Below, one piece after another: positions 1 through 9,092 of a stretch of 64,000 nt of DNA. The stretch covers positions 4,549-68,548 of the forward strand of contig CAYLYP010000008.1 of the NCBI GenBank assembly GCA_964387795.1, read 5' to 3'. A program made the position numbers and the translations under genes. This DNA is from CAYLYP01 sp964387795 (lineage in GTDB: Bacteria > Bacteroidota > Bacteroidia > Bacteroidales > UBA7960). Below the pieces are notes generated by a model. It saw only the letters and a list, made by a program, of their open reading frames with translations, had not been told where the DNA came from and ran no database searches. Within the stretch, counting starts at the first letter, position 1. Each line of letters begins with the position of its first letter.

Positions 1-1830
1 AACATTGGCACAAGTTCAATAGTTCTTGACCCGGCAGGAATGATTATCCTTGCCAATACAGGATTTGAAAAGCTAATGGAGCTTGACAAAAAAGAAATTG
101 AGCACCAAAGGTTTATTACAAGTTTTATTCATCATGAAGATCGACCAAATTTAAACACTTACCTCCGATTAATTGTAGGGCCTGAAGCCATGACAGGTGA
201 AACAGAAGCCAGGTTCATCAGTGTTAATGGCAGAATGAGCCATTGTTCAGTGCATGTTGCCTATATTCCTGAAACCGGGAACCAACTAGTAACTTTAAAT
301 GATATTACAGAATTTAGAAACACCCAGGAAAAGCTTTATAAAAGCAAAGAACATTATAAAGCCATACTTAAAGCCATACCAGATTTAATGTTTCTTGTTG
401 ACAGGAATGGATATTTTCTGGATAGCCATTTAAACCCTGAATCCTGTTTTCCATTTAATATTCCAGCATATAACGGACAAAACATAACCAGTTTTTATAC
501 CGAAAATATTTCAAAACTGCTTCTTCAGCTAATAGATGTATGCCTGGAGACCAATACCATGAAGATCAAAGAGTTTGAAATATCTTCAACAACTGATCAA
601 TCCAATATTTTTATTGAAACCCGATTTGTTCCGGCAGGTCAGGAAGAAGCTCTTATATTAGTTAGGGATATAACCGAGAGGAAACAAAATGAAAAAGACC
701 TTCGCATCTTTGCACATGCAATAAAAAGTGTAACAGAATGTATTAATATCACAGATAATAATAATAACGTCCTTTATGTAAATAAAGCCTTTTTGGACAC
801 ATACGGATTTGAATCGGAAGAAGATGTTATCGGGAAAAACATAAGTATTATTGTTTCACAAAATAATCCTCCCGAAATACTGAATGAAATAAAGCAGGTA
901 AGGGCTACCGGAAGTTGGCAGGGAGAATTGATAAACAAAAAAAGAAATGGAGAAGAGTTTTCAGTTTACCTTTCATCATCACCCATACGGGATGAATTTT
1001 CAAACACCATAGCAATAGTTGCTGTAGTTATAGACCTATCGCAACGAATTGCCCAGGAAAAATCAATTAAAGAACTCAACGAGCAATTAATAAAAAAGAA
1101 CAAAGAACTCGAACAAATCATCTATATTACATCTCATGATCTTAGATCGCCATTGGTAAACATCGATGGATTTACTTCCGAACTAAATAACCAATATTCG
1201 AAACTTTCTGCATTGATTTCTCAAAAAAACAATAATGATCCTTTGGTTCAAAAATTATTGGGAGATGAAATACCAGCCAGCTTTAAGTATATCCATGCCT
1301 CTACAAAAAAGATGGAGACCCTAATCAACGGACTACTAAAACTTGCCCGTTTAGGCCGGGAAGAAATCCAAATAAAGAAGGTAAATATGAATAATCTTAT
1401 TTCTGATGTATTAAAAAACTTTGAATTTCAAATCCACAGTCAAAATATCAAAATAGAATGCCTTGATCTTCCAATGTGTTATGGAGATGAATCCTTATTA
1501 AACCAGATTTTTTCAAATATTATCAGTAATTCAATTAAGTATTCACATCCTGACAGGTTGCCAATAATAAAGATTACTGGAAAAACAAACCATAAGTGTA
1601 TTGAGTATTGTGTTTCAGATAATGGGAAAGGAATACCAGAGGATAAAAAAGAAAAGGTTTTTGAGATTTTTTACAGGTTAAACCAGGATGCAAACGGAGA
1701 AGGGTTAGGCCTGACAATCGTAAAAAAAATCATTGAAAAGCATAATGGATTAATTTTTCTTGAATCAGACGTTACTGGCACACGATTTTATATTCAGCTA
1801 CCTATATCGCAAAAAACATCAAAAGGATAA
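1..1830 (+). CDS. PAS-domain sensor histidine kinase (5' end outside window)
   Basis: The reading frame is open from base 1 and runs through the ATG at 40 without a stop. The residues before that ATG already belong to a PAS fold, so the gene is cut by the window edge. Numbering from the ATG at 40, it has the end of one PAS domain (to about 95), two more PAS domains (about 100-215 and 220-345), a short coiled coil, a HisKA domain with the phospho-accepting His at about 366 in SHDLRSPL, and a HATPase with N box (NIISNSIKYS), G1 (DNGKGIP) and G2 (GEGLGL). No membrane segment is visible in this part, so it is probably cytoplasmic. The kinase core resembles those of phytochrome-like kinases, which usually partner with small Rcp1-type receivers. 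Such a receiver is the next gene, 590 bp downstream, so it is the likely phosphoryl acceptor (inference). Confidence 0.9.
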   Translation, partial: NIGTSSIVLDPAGMIILANTGFEKLMELDKKEIEHQRFITSFIHHEDRPNLNTYLRLIVGPEAMTGETEARFISVNGRMSHCSVHVAYIPETGNQLVTLNDITEFRNTQEKLYKSKEHYKAILKAIPDLMFLVDRNGYFLDSHLNPESCFPFNIPAYNGQNITSFYTENISKLLLQLIDVCLETNTMKIKEFEISSTTDQSNIFIETRFVPAGQEEALILVRDITERKQNEKDLRIFAHAIKSVTECINITDNNNNVLYVNKAFLDTYGFESEEDVIGKNISIIVSQNNPPEILNEIKQVRATGSWQGELINKKRNGEEFSVYLSSSPIRDEFSNTIAIVAVVIDLSQRIAQEKSIKELNEQLIKKNKELEQIIYITSHDLRSPLVNIDGFTSELNNQYSKLSALISQKNNNDPLVQKLLGDEIPASFKYIHASTKKMETLINGLLKLARLGREEIQIKKVNMNNLISDVLKNFEFQIHSQNIKIECLDLPMCYGDESLLNQIFSNIISNSIKYSHPDRLPIIKITGKTNHKCIEYCVSDNGKGIPEDKKEKVFEIFYRLNQDANGEGLGLTIVKKIIEKHNGLIFLESDVTGTRFYIQLPISQKTSKG

Positions 1831-2420
1831 GAATAATTTATTAAATACCTACTGAAAACGCTCAACAAACTTATTATCTAATTTGGTTCAACGTATCCAA
1901 ATTAATTGGTTAAATGAATAGTTACCATTTGTGTTAACACGTTTGCAATTAGCCATACAAAAACTTAAGGAGGATTATCTGCTTCCTTGCCATCAACCAA
2001 AAGTTATTATTTAGGGTCTGCTGAAAAACACTTAACAAGCAGGATGCATATCATTTACAATGTCATTACATCATAATGAGTGCATGGATTTATTTCCTTT
2101 GGTGCTAATATACCCGCAGAATATATATAGACGATTATTAAAAAACCTCATTTCTGACCTGGAAGGCGATACATAAAACATCTAACTATCAGTCAGGGAA
2201 TTACTGGTGAAGAGAGACAAAACCATATAATTATTGTAACAAATTGTTATTTTTTAAGTAAAAAATATTGACTTCAGCAAGTTTTTACGTAGATTGCGCA
2301 AGTTGAACCATCATAATTTGTTTAAATTTACTTTTCATGGGTTAAAAAATGCTGATAATAATATTCATTATCAGTATTATAACAAAAAGTAATTAAAAAA
2401 CACTTTAATTGACAATACAT
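1831..2420. other. Intergenic region with MITE-like remnant
   Basis: No coding frame of convincing quality lies in this 590-bp stretch. Its middle holds a one-ended relic of the repeat family that is complete at 13019-13247 (listed separately). The last 150 bp before the receiver gene are very A+T rich and presumably contain its promoter, but I see no clear TAnnTTTG box. Confidence 0.5.
2012..2117 (-). repeat. One-ended copy of MITE-like element (right end)
   Basis: Bases 2012-2045 are identical over 34 nt to the reverse complement of 13214-13247, the right end of the complete element, including the terminal TAGGGTCTGCTGAAAAA. Similarity continues with gaps to about 2117, including a shared GGATTTATTTCCT segment. 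The other terminal repeat is missing, so this is a decayed or truncated copy in inverted orientation. Confidence 0.75.
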
Positions 2421-2849
2421 ATGTCTCATGGGCTAAAGATAATAATAGCAGAAGACGATGAAGGTCACGCATTGTTAATAAAAAAGAACTTGCAAAAAAC
2501 AGGTATTCAATCAGAATATCTTCATTTTTCAAATGGAGAAGATGTAATTAACTTTTTAAGAAGTATCAATGAAAACCGTTTTGATAAAAAAAACCAAAAA
2601 TTGGTTGTATTGTTAGATTTAAAAATGCCAAGAATGAATGGAATTGAGGTTTTAAGGTATATCAGATCGGATCGGTTATTAAATCATATTCCTGTATATA
2701 TGATTTCAACAACTGATAACAAAAAAGAAATTGAGATTTGCAAATCACTGGGTTGCAACAGCTTTATAATAAAACCAGTTGAATATGATGTTTTTGCATC
2801 AACAATTCAAAATCTGGGCTTTTCTTTACAGGAATTGGATTTAGCTTAA
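2421..2849 (+). CDS. Single-domain response regulator (CheY/Rcp1-like)
   Basis: A 142-residue stand-alone receiver. It has the acidic pair in AEDDEGHAL, the phospho-acceptor Asp at about 66 in LLDLKMPRMNG, Thr in ISTTDN and the conserved Lys in IIKPVEY. There is no output domain, so it either shuttles phosphate or acts by protein contact. The GHALLIKKNL helix is typical of receivers paired with phytochrome-like PAS kinases, and such a kinase is the preceding gene. I chose the ATG at 2421; the frame could also begin at a TTG at 2409. The next gene begins 11 bp downstream, indicating an operon. It is a clear paralogue of the receiver at 4746-5180. Confidence 0.88.
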   Translation: MSHGLKIIIAEDDEGHALLIKKNLQKTGIQSEYLHFSNGEDVINFLRSINENRFDKKNQKLVVLLDLKMPRMNGIEVLRYIRSDRLLNHIPVYMISTTDNKKEIEICKSLGCNSFIIKPVEYDVFASTIQNLGFSLQELDLA

Positions 2850-2860
2850 AACGAAAGTGA

Positions 2861-4474
2861 ATGGAAAAAGAATTACATATTGAGAATAATGAAAAGGAAC
2901 AAACAATTCTTAACCTTGTAGAAGATGATAAGGTTTTAAACCAGTTAATAAAGGGGAAGCTTGTCAAAGCAGGCTATAAGTGTGACTCATTTTATACAGG
3001 GAAGGACTATATTGAATATATTGAAAATTGCCAGGAATTGCCAACTTTGCTTCTGGTTGACTATAACCTGCCCGACATGAATGCCCCGGAAATAATAAAT
3101 CAACTGAATGCGTTAAAAAAAGGAATCCCCTTTGTAGTGTTAACCGGGCATGGCGACCAAAAGATTGCGGTAGATATGATGAAGCGTGGGGCCATTGATT
3201 ATTTCATAAAAGAACAAGGATTTCTTGATTTACTGCCCTCCTTGATCAATCAGGCTGTTAACCGGCTTAAGGTAACCCGACAGCTTGCTGATTCACAGAT
3301 TGCATTACGGAAAAGCGAAGAAAAATATCGGACAATTTTTGAAAACATTTCTGATATATTTTTTGAACTTGATGAATCAGGAATTATCCTGGAAATATCG
3401 CCATCTGTTGAAACAGCATTCAATTTTATCAGAAAACAGGTAATCAACCAATCATTGTTTTTTGATGATAAAATTTTACAACAGTTTTTAAGTATTGTAC
3501 AAGAAAAGAAAATCGTATCAGATTTTGAAATTGCTGTACAAACCCCATTAAACAAAAAAGTGTTTTGTTCAGTCTCAGCCCAGGTAATGATTTCAAACGA
3601 AGATGCTTCACCACGTATTGTTGGAATAATGAGGGACATTACTGAAAGAAAGCATGCAGAGATTGCAATTAAAGAATCAAAAGAAAAATATAAACAACTC
3701 AATGCAGAGATGGCCAAGCAAAAGCTTGAACTTGAAATTGAGAAAAGAAAAACAGAAAAGTTATTATTGAACATCCTTCCTGCAAAAATTGCAGAAGAAC
3801 TCATACAGAAAGGATTTGCCCAGCCTCAATATTACAAGCAGGTATCAGTATTATTTGCAGATATTGAAGGATTTAGCCACATTGTAAGAGATTTTTCACC
3901 TATTGAGCTAGTCGAAAAACTGGATGAATATTTTTATGAGTTTGATGAAATCATAGAAAAATTCAAAATCGAAAAAATAAAAACAATAGGCGATTGTTAT
4001 ATGTGTGCTGCCGGGATTCCAGTCAGAAATCAAAGTAACCCAATAGAAATAGTAATAGCAGGTTTACAAATTCAACAAGCCATTGAGAAGCTGAAGCATA
4101 AAAGTTTAAGTAAAAAACACACACCATTTGAACTCAGATTGGGTATTCATACAGGCGAAATAGTTGCAGGGGTAGTTGGTAAAAACAAATTTGCATATGA
4201 TATATGGGGCAATGCAGTAAACAAAGCCTCCCGAATAGTAGCAGCAGGCCAAAAAGGCAAGGTAAACATATCAGGGGCAACATACAATTTGGTAAAAGAA
4301 TATTTTGATTGCACCTACAGAGGAAAAATTGCAACAAAAAGCAACCTCCCAATGGAGATGTATTTTGTAAACCGCATCAATCCAGAATACTCGGCAGACG
4401 CCTGGGGTATTGTGCCCAACGAAAAAATGCAGGAAAGCATTATCAGGATTAATATGCAGCCTTTTGAAAAATAG
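2861..4474 (+). CDS. Response regulator with PAS and class III adenylate cyclase domains
   Basis: 537 residues: REC (about 15-130, phospho-acceptor Asp67 in LLLVDYNLPDMN), PAS (about 150-270, ending GIMRDITERK), a coiled-coil/transducer helix (LLLNILPAKIAEEL) and a class III cyclase domain (about 325-510). The two metal-binding aspartates are Asp334 (FADIEGF) and Asp378 (TIGD). The residues that select adenine are Lys374 (EKIKTIG) and Asp447 (YDIWG), and the transition-state pair is Asn454/Arg458 (NKASR), so it should make cAMP rather than cGMP. There is no membrane segment. Phosphorylation of REC, probably by the upstream kinase/receiver, is expected to gate cyclase activity (inference). It begins 11 bp after the small receiver gene. 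Its REC-PAS half is paralogous to that of the protein at 5215-7569. Confidence 0.9.
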   Translation: MEKELHIENNEKEQTILNLVEDDKVLNQLIKGKLVKAGYKCDSFYTGKDYIEYIENCQELPTLLLVDYNLPDMNAPEIINQLNALKKGIPFVVLTGHGDQKIAVDMMKRGAIDYFIKEQGFLDLLPSLINQAVNRLKVTRQLADSQIALRKSEEKYRTIFENISDIFFELDESGIILEISPSVETAFNFIRKQVINQSLFFDDKILQQFLSIVQEKKIVSDFEIAVQTPLNKKVFCSVSAQVMISNEDASPRIVGIMRDITERKHAEIAIKESKEKYKQLNAEMAKQKLELEIEKRKTEKLLLNILPAKIAEELIQKGFAQPQYYKQVSVLFADIEGFSHIVRDFSPIELVEKLDEYFYEFDEIIEKFKIEKIKTIGDCYMCAAGIPVRNQSNPIEIVIAGLQIQQAIEKLKHKSLSKKHTPFELRLGIHTGEIVAGVVGKNKFAYDIWGNAVNKASRIVAAGQKGKVNISGATYNLVKEYFDCTYRGKIATKSNLPMEMYFVNRINPEYSADAWGIVPNEKMQESIIRINMQPFEK

Positions 4475-4543
4475 GTTCAAAAAAGGAAATGCAAAAACGA
4501 ATAATGAACCCAACAAGTTTGCGAATTAAAATCAACTACCGAA

Positions 4544-4602
4544 GCAAATAGCAAACATGGAATTCAATCCAGCCAATAACAAAAAAAATATTAACGGATG
4601 AA
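4544..4602 (+). repeat. Dispersed ~59-bp repeat, copy 1
   Basis: This segment aligns with 17196-17253 over 58-59 bp with scattered substitutions. The shared blocks are GCAAA, GCAAACATGGA, TTC.ATCC and TAACAAAAAAAA, ending ACGGATGAA. Here it lies between the cyclase gene and the next receiver gene. A TATATTTG box (4615-4622) follows it directly. Confidence 0.6.
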
Positions 4603-4614
4603 TAAAATGTTTTT

Positions 4615-4622
4615 TATATTTG
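4615..4622 (+). promoter_or_regulatory. Possible -7 box before the second receiver gene
   Basis: TATATTTG matches the Bacteroidota -7 consensus TAnnTTTG, 124 bp upstream of the ATG at 4746. I see no TTG at the matching -33 distance, so support is partial. Confidence 0.35.
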
Positions 4623-4745
4623 TATTATTGAGTTGATATCACAATTCAAAGGCAATAATAATGGGCATTTCAGTTAATTTATAAATTTGCACATAAAGAT
4701 GCATAATTATTCAAAGCAAATCAAATCACATTAAACAGCCATCAA

Positions 4746-5180
4746 ATGAAGATTAATGATAATACAATCATATTGATTGCAGAAGATGAAGAAGGGCATG
4801 CTGTTTTGGTAAAAAAAAACTTACAGGTGGCAGGACTCCATAACCCTACAATCCATTTTTTTAATGGAGAAAAGCTAATAAACTTTTTCAATGGCAAAGA
4901 CCCTGTTAATACATACAATCCTGAACAAAGTTATGTGCTATTATTGGATATACGGATGCCGGTTTTGGAAGGAAATGAAGTCTTAAGGGAATTAAAAAGC
5001 AACCCAATAACAAAAAAAATCCCTGTTATCATTGTAACCACCAGCGATGACCAAAAAGAAATTGACAGATGTTATGAACTTGGGTGTAATTTATATATTG
5101 TTAAACCCGTAGATTATGCTAAATTTGCCGATACAATTCAACTATTGGGACAAATTTTGAAAAAAATTGAAATCCCCTGA
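4746..5180 (+). CDS. Single-domain response regulator (CheY/Rcp1-like), paralogue
   Basis: 144 residues, a lone receiver with acidic residues in AEDEEGHAVL, phospho-acceptor Asp68 in LLDIRMPVLEG, Thr pair in VTTSDD and Lys in IVKPVDY. Sequence and layout parallel the receiver at 2421-2849: both carry the GHA.L.KKNL helix, a long insertion before the phospho-acceptor strand and the C-terminal pattern GCN..I.KPV. It lies directly upstream of a REC-first multidomain protein, as the first receiver does. It probably passes phosphate within this gene cluster (inference). Confidence 0.88.
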   Translation: MKINDNTIILIAEDEEGHAVLVKKNLQVAGLHNPTIHFFNGEKLINFFNGKDPVNTYNPEQSYVLLLDIRMPVLEGNEVLRELKSNPITKKIPVIIVTTSDDQKEIDRCYELGCNLYIVKPVDYAKFADTIQLLGQILKKIEIP

Positions 5181-5214
5181 TACTGGTCTTCAACCTAATA
5201 ATACCTCAACAATA

Positions 5215-7569
5215 ATGTTTGGTGAACCTATATTTGACCTGCCTGAAAACTTCTATACCATACTGGTAGTTGAAGATGATATTGCACTGAATAAACTTAT
5301 TCAGAAAAACCTAAATAAAAATTCAATTCGAACAGAAGGATGTTATACAGGAAGTGATGCAATTGAATACATTAGGAAAAACCGCAGGTCGAAATTAGTT
5401 ATCTTACTCGACTACCAGCTCTATGACATGAGCGGAGAAACACTGATACTGGAATTAACAAATCAGAATATCACTGTTCCATTTGTAATTATTACCGGTC
5501 ACGGAGATGAGAGGACAGCGGTAAAAATGATGAAACTTGGGGCACTTGATTATATGGTCAAAGATTCAAGTTTTATTGAGTTGTTGCCATCGGTAGTTAA
5601 TCAGGTCCTTCACCATCTTGATATAGAAAAACAACTTCAGTATTCAGTAGATGCTTTAAAAAAAAGCGAACAAAAATATCGATCTATATTTGAAAACATT
5701 CAGGACTTATATTTTGAATTAAGCCCTCACGGAAAAGTTGAAGACTTATCTCCATCAGTACAAAGTATCTTTGGCTTTGACAAGAGCCATTATATCGGGA
5801 GATCGCTTTTCAAAAACCATCAGGATGAGCAAAAATTTCTCAACAACCTGAATGAGAAAGGAGAGCTAATCGATTACGAAATAACGCTTAATAATAATTC
5901 CAATGAAGAATTGCTTTGTTCAATAACCTGTAAGTATTTATATGATGAGCAGCAGAACCTTGTAAAAATCATTGGCACACTTCGCAACATTACTGAAAGG
6001 AAACAAGCTGAAGAAAGCATCAGGCTTTCGGAGGAAAGGTACCGTTTCATGACTGAGCATTCAAGCGATATTATTTCAAAACACAGTTGGGACCGGATAT
6101 ATCTTTATATCTCACCAGCATGCCAGAAACTACTTGGATACGAACCATCCGAACTATATGGACAATCAGCATATAGTTATATCCACCCTGATGATTTGGA
6201 GAGCATTCGCAAAAAGCATATCATGCTTCTCGAAAGCCATGAAAATTCGTATATTGAGATATATCGTATCCGAAAAAAAAACGGACAGTATATCTGGTTT
6301 GAAACAAATAACCAGATAATTTACAATAAAGAAACACAACTGGTAGAGGAAATTGTTTGTGTATCACGCGATATTACTGAGCGAAAAGAAAAAGAGCTAT
6401 TACTAAAAGCCAAGGAAGTAGCAGAAGCAGCAAATAAAGCCAAATCGGAATTTCTTGCCAACATGAGCCATGAAATCCGAAATCCGTTAAATGCCATTAT
6501 CGGAATGACAAAGACCCTTGCCAAGACAAGTATTGATGATGAGCAGCAGGGTTTTTTAAATTCGATAATTATTTCGTCAAATAATTTATTAAATATCCTT
6601 AATGATATTCTGGATTTCTCAAAAATTGAAGCAAACAAGATTGAACTTGCTTATGAAAATTTCAACCTTCAGGAAATCATTCAGGAAACAGAATCGATAT
6701 TCAAAGCACAGGCAAACCTCAAGGGTCTTATACTTTCAACCGAAATTATTGGACAAATCCCAAAATCATTATTTGGAGATCCAAAAAAAATAAAACAAAT
6801 ATTAAACAATATAGTAAGTAATGCTGTTAAGTTTACAAATGAAGGATATGTAAAAATCAAGATTAGATGTAGCAGCATAAGTGACAATGATGCAAAGATC
6901 CAAATCACTGTTGAAGATACTGGAATAGGAGTAAAAAATGAAGATATCCCTTTGTTGTTTGAATCATTCCGTCAACTAGATTCTTCAGCAAAGAAAGAGT
7001 ACCAGGGAACAGGACTGGGTCTAAGCATAGTAAAAAGCTTAGTAGAGCTTATGAATGGGCATGTAAGGTTTGAAAGCGAGCTCCAAAAAGGCAGCACCAT
7101 AACCATTGATTTGCCCCTGGTTGTTTCAAGCGAAAAAAATATTATCATAAAGCAACCCATGGAAGACAAGAAAACACAATTTGAAAAAATAAGCCTCCGC
7201 ATACTAGTTGCAGAAGATGATGCAATCAACCAATTGTATTTATCCAGCTTCCTAAAAAGTCAGGGGTGGAAAGTAGATACAGCATCCAATGGGTTTATCG
7301 TTCTGGAAAAATTTGGGATAAATGACTATGACCTCATCCTTATGGATGGCCAGATGCCACGTATGGATGGCTTTGAAGCTACCGCAAAAATCAGGGAGTT
7401 TGAAAAAGAGAAATCTCCTTCAAAGCATACCCCAATCATTGCAATAACAGGTTATGCCATTCAGGGAGACAGGGATAAATTTATAGAAGCAGGTATGGAT
7501 GATTATATTTCAAAGCCAATAGATGAAAACCTGCTCATAGAGAAGATCCATTACTTTGTTCAAAAATAA
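5215..7569 (+). CDS. Hybrid histidine kinase REC-PAS-PAS-HisKA-HATPase-REC
   Basis: 784 residues from the ATG at 5215. An in-frame TTG at 5167, inside the previous gene, is a less likely start. Domain order is REC1 (about 10-130, Asp66 in LLDYQLYDMSG), PAS1 (about 150-270), PAS2 (about 275-400), HisKA with His419 in MSHEIRNPLNAI, HATPase (N box NNIVSNAVKFTN, G1 DTGIGVK, G2 GTGLGLSIV) and C-terminal REC2 with Asp711 in LMDGQMPRMDGFEA. There is no transmembrane segment, so it is a cytoplasmic kinase with a receiver at each end. The N-terminal REC-PAS half is paralogous to the cyclase protein at 2861-4474, with the effector exchanged. The HisKA motif has Asn where Thr is usual (HEIRTPL), a minor change. 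No HPt or DNA-binding partner is encoded nearby. Confidence 0.9.
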   Translation: MFGEPIFDLPENFYTILVVEDDIALNKLIQKNLNKNSIRTEGCYTGSDAIEYIRKNRRSKLVILLDYQLYDMSGETLILELTNQNITVPFVIITGHGDERTAVKMMKLGALDYMVKDSSFIELLPSVVNQVLHHLDIEKQLQYSVDALKKSEQKYRSIFENIQDLYFELSPHGKVEDLSPSVQSIFGFDKSHYIGRSLFKNHQDEQKFLNNLNEKGELIDYEITLNNNSNEELLCSITCKYLYDEQQNLVKIIGTLRNITERKQAEESIRLSEERYRFMTEHSSDIISKHSWDRIYLYISPACQKLLGYEPSELYGQSAYSYIHPDDLESIRKKHIMLLESHENSYIEIYRIRKKNGQYIWFETNNQIIYNKETQLVEEIVCVSRDITERKEKELLLKAKEVAEAANKAKSEFLANMSHEIRNPLNAIIGMTKTLAKTSIDDEQQGFLNSIIISSNNLLNILNDILDFSKIEANKIELAYENFNLQEIIQETESIFKAQANLKGLILSTEIIGQIPKSLFGDPKKIKQILNNIVSNAVKFTNEGYVKIKIRCSSISDNDAKIQITVEDTGIGVKNEDIPLLFESFRQLDSSAKKEYQGTGLGLSIVKSLVELMNGHVRFESELQKGSTITIDLPLVVSSEKNIIIKQPMEDKKTQFEKISLRILVAEDDAINQLYLSSFLKSQGWKVDTASNGFIVLEKFGINDYDLILMDGQMPRMDGFEATAKIREFEKEKSPSKHTPIIAITGYAIQGDRDKFIEAGMDDYISKPIDENLLIEKIHYFVQK

Positions 7570-7576
7570 AAGAAAT

Positions 7577-7613
7577 AAAAAGGGGGAGATTAAAGAACCC
7601 TCCCCTATTTTTT
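7577..7613. terminator. Bidirectional intrinsic terminator
   Basis: A GGGGAG stem (7583-7588) pairs with CTCCCC (7600-7605), with A-rich sequence on the left and a T tract on the right. It lies between the convergent hybrid kinase gene and pgk and can serve both. Confidence 0.7.
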
Positions 7614-7620
7614 ATTAATA

Positions 7621-8814
7621 TCAGCCTTCAAGAATTGCTTTTACACCTGGCAACTCCTTCCCTTCAATAGATTCGAGCATTGCGCCCCCTCCTGTTGACA
7701 CATAACTGACTTTATCAGCAAATCCAAACATATTAATTGCAGCAACAGAATCACCTCCACCAACAAGAGTAAAAGCACCTTTTTCAGTGGCTTTAACCAA
7801 AGCCTGTGCAATTGACAAAGTCCCTTTTCTGAAATTTTCCATTTCAAAAACGCCCATAGGCCCATTCCAAAGCAATGTTTTTGATTGTTCAATCACTTTG
7901 CTCAACTCAGAAATACTTTTGTCAGCAATATCCAATCCCATCCAACCATCAGGGATAATTGATGCATCAATGGTTTTTGTATTGGCATCATTGCTGAAGG
8001 AATCAGCAATAACTGCATCCATTGGTATATGAAGCTTCACACCTTTATCTTTGGCTTTTGCAATAATTTCACGTGCTGTATCTAAAAATTCATCTTCAAC
8101 AAGGCTGGAACCAATTTTCCCGCCCTGAGCTTTAATAAAGGTGAACATCATTCCTCCACCGATAATCAAATGATCAACTTTATCTAATAGATTTGAAAGG
8201 ATTTCAATTTTGGATGATACTTTAGCGCCCCCGATAATAGCTGTGAAGGGTTTACGACCCTCCTCAAGCACTTTTTTAATGCTACCCACCTCATTGGCCA
8301 TAAGGTAACCAAAAACCCCTACAGAGGGAAAAAAACGGGCAATAATGGCAGTTGAAGCATGTGCCCTGTGAGCAGTTCCAAAAGCATCGTTTACATAGAC
8401 ATCACCAAGGTGAGAAAGTTTTTCAGCAAAAGCAAGGTCTCCTTTTTCTTCTTCTTTATAAAATCTAAGGTTTTCAAGTAATAATACGTCTCCAGGTTTT
8501 AAAGCATCAGAAAGTTTTTGAGTTTCCTCACCAATACAATCAGAAGCAAATTTGACCTTCTTATTTAATAAATTGCTCAGATGAGGAACAAGGTGTTTCA
8601 ATGAATACTTATCTTCAGGACCTGTTTTAGGCCTGCCCAGATGCGACATAAGGATTACAGAACCACCATCAGCCAATATTTTTTTGATCGTAGGTAAGGC
8701 TGCAACGATTCGTGAATCATCAGTAATCTCGTATTTATCATTAAGAGGGACATTAAAGTCAACCCTGATTAAAGCGCGTTTACCGGCAAAATTTAAACTT
8801 TCAACAGTTTTCAT
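7621..8814 (-). CDS. pgk: Phosphoglycerate kinase
   Basis: 397 residues, the usual length. It transfers the acyl phosphate of 1,3-bisphosphoglycerate to ADP in glycolysis, or runs in reverse in gluconeogenesis, in the cytoplasm. The N-terminal substrate-binding motifs RVDFNVPL and SHLGRPK are present, as are the conserved GGAKVSSKI, the nucleotide-site WNGPMGVFE and the C-terminal GGGDSVAA and STGGGA loops. The start codon is followed by a normal N-terminus (MKTVESLNFAGKRALIRVDF). The gene stands alone, divergent from the aminotransferase gene and convergent with the hybrid kinase. Confidence 0.98.
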   Translation of the reverse strand: MKTVESLNFAGKRALIRVDFNVPLNDKYEITDDSRIVAALPTIKKILADGGSVILMSHLGRPKTGPEDKYSLKHLVPHLSNLLNKKVKFASDCIGEETQKLSDALKPGDVLLLENLRFYKEEEKGDLAFAEKLSHLGDVYVNDAFGTAHRAHASTAIIARFFPSVGVFGYLMANEVGSIKKVLEEGRKPFTAIIGGAKVSSKIEILSNLLDKVDHLIIGGGMMFTFIKAQGGKIGSSLVEDEFLDTAREIIAKAKDKGVKLHIPMDAVIADSFSNDANTKTIDASIIPDGWMGLDIADKSISELSKVIEQSKTLLWNGPMGVFEMENFRKGTLSIAQALVKATEKGAFTLVGGGDSVAAINMFGFADKVSYVSTGGGAMLESIEGKELPGVKAILEG

Positions 8815-9092
8815 TGTTTTTAGAATTTATTAATACACAACACATTTACCCATTGGATTGTTTAAAGCAGGATTATTTCACAAAGTAAATAATCAAACAA
8901 GCGATTTTTTCGTTAATTTTGTGCTTCAAAACAATCTGCAATTAAGAGATTGTAAAATTAACAAAAACTATTGGCATAATCAATCCGTCCTCAAAGCAAT
9001 ACCATATAAAAATGAATATGTGGTTTTAAAAGGACTTTTTTTGATAATGAACGATTTGAAGGAGAAGAATTTCTGATAAATAAACTGTTTCC

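Noticed and set aside
3250..3804. 184-codon minus-strand frame inside the receiver-cyclase gene
   Set aside because: Antisense shadow of the PAS region; Ser/Phe-rich with no domain.
2861..4474. Cyclase considered as a Pycsar-type or diguanylate cyclase
   Set aside because: It has REC and PAS input, Lys/Asp adenine-selecting residues of ordinary adenylate cyclases, no GGDEF motif and no adjacent Pycsar effector.
8858..9076. 72-codon frame between pgk and the aminotransferase gene
   Set aside because: It occupies the divergent promoter region, has no family character and an unstructured A+T-coded sequence.
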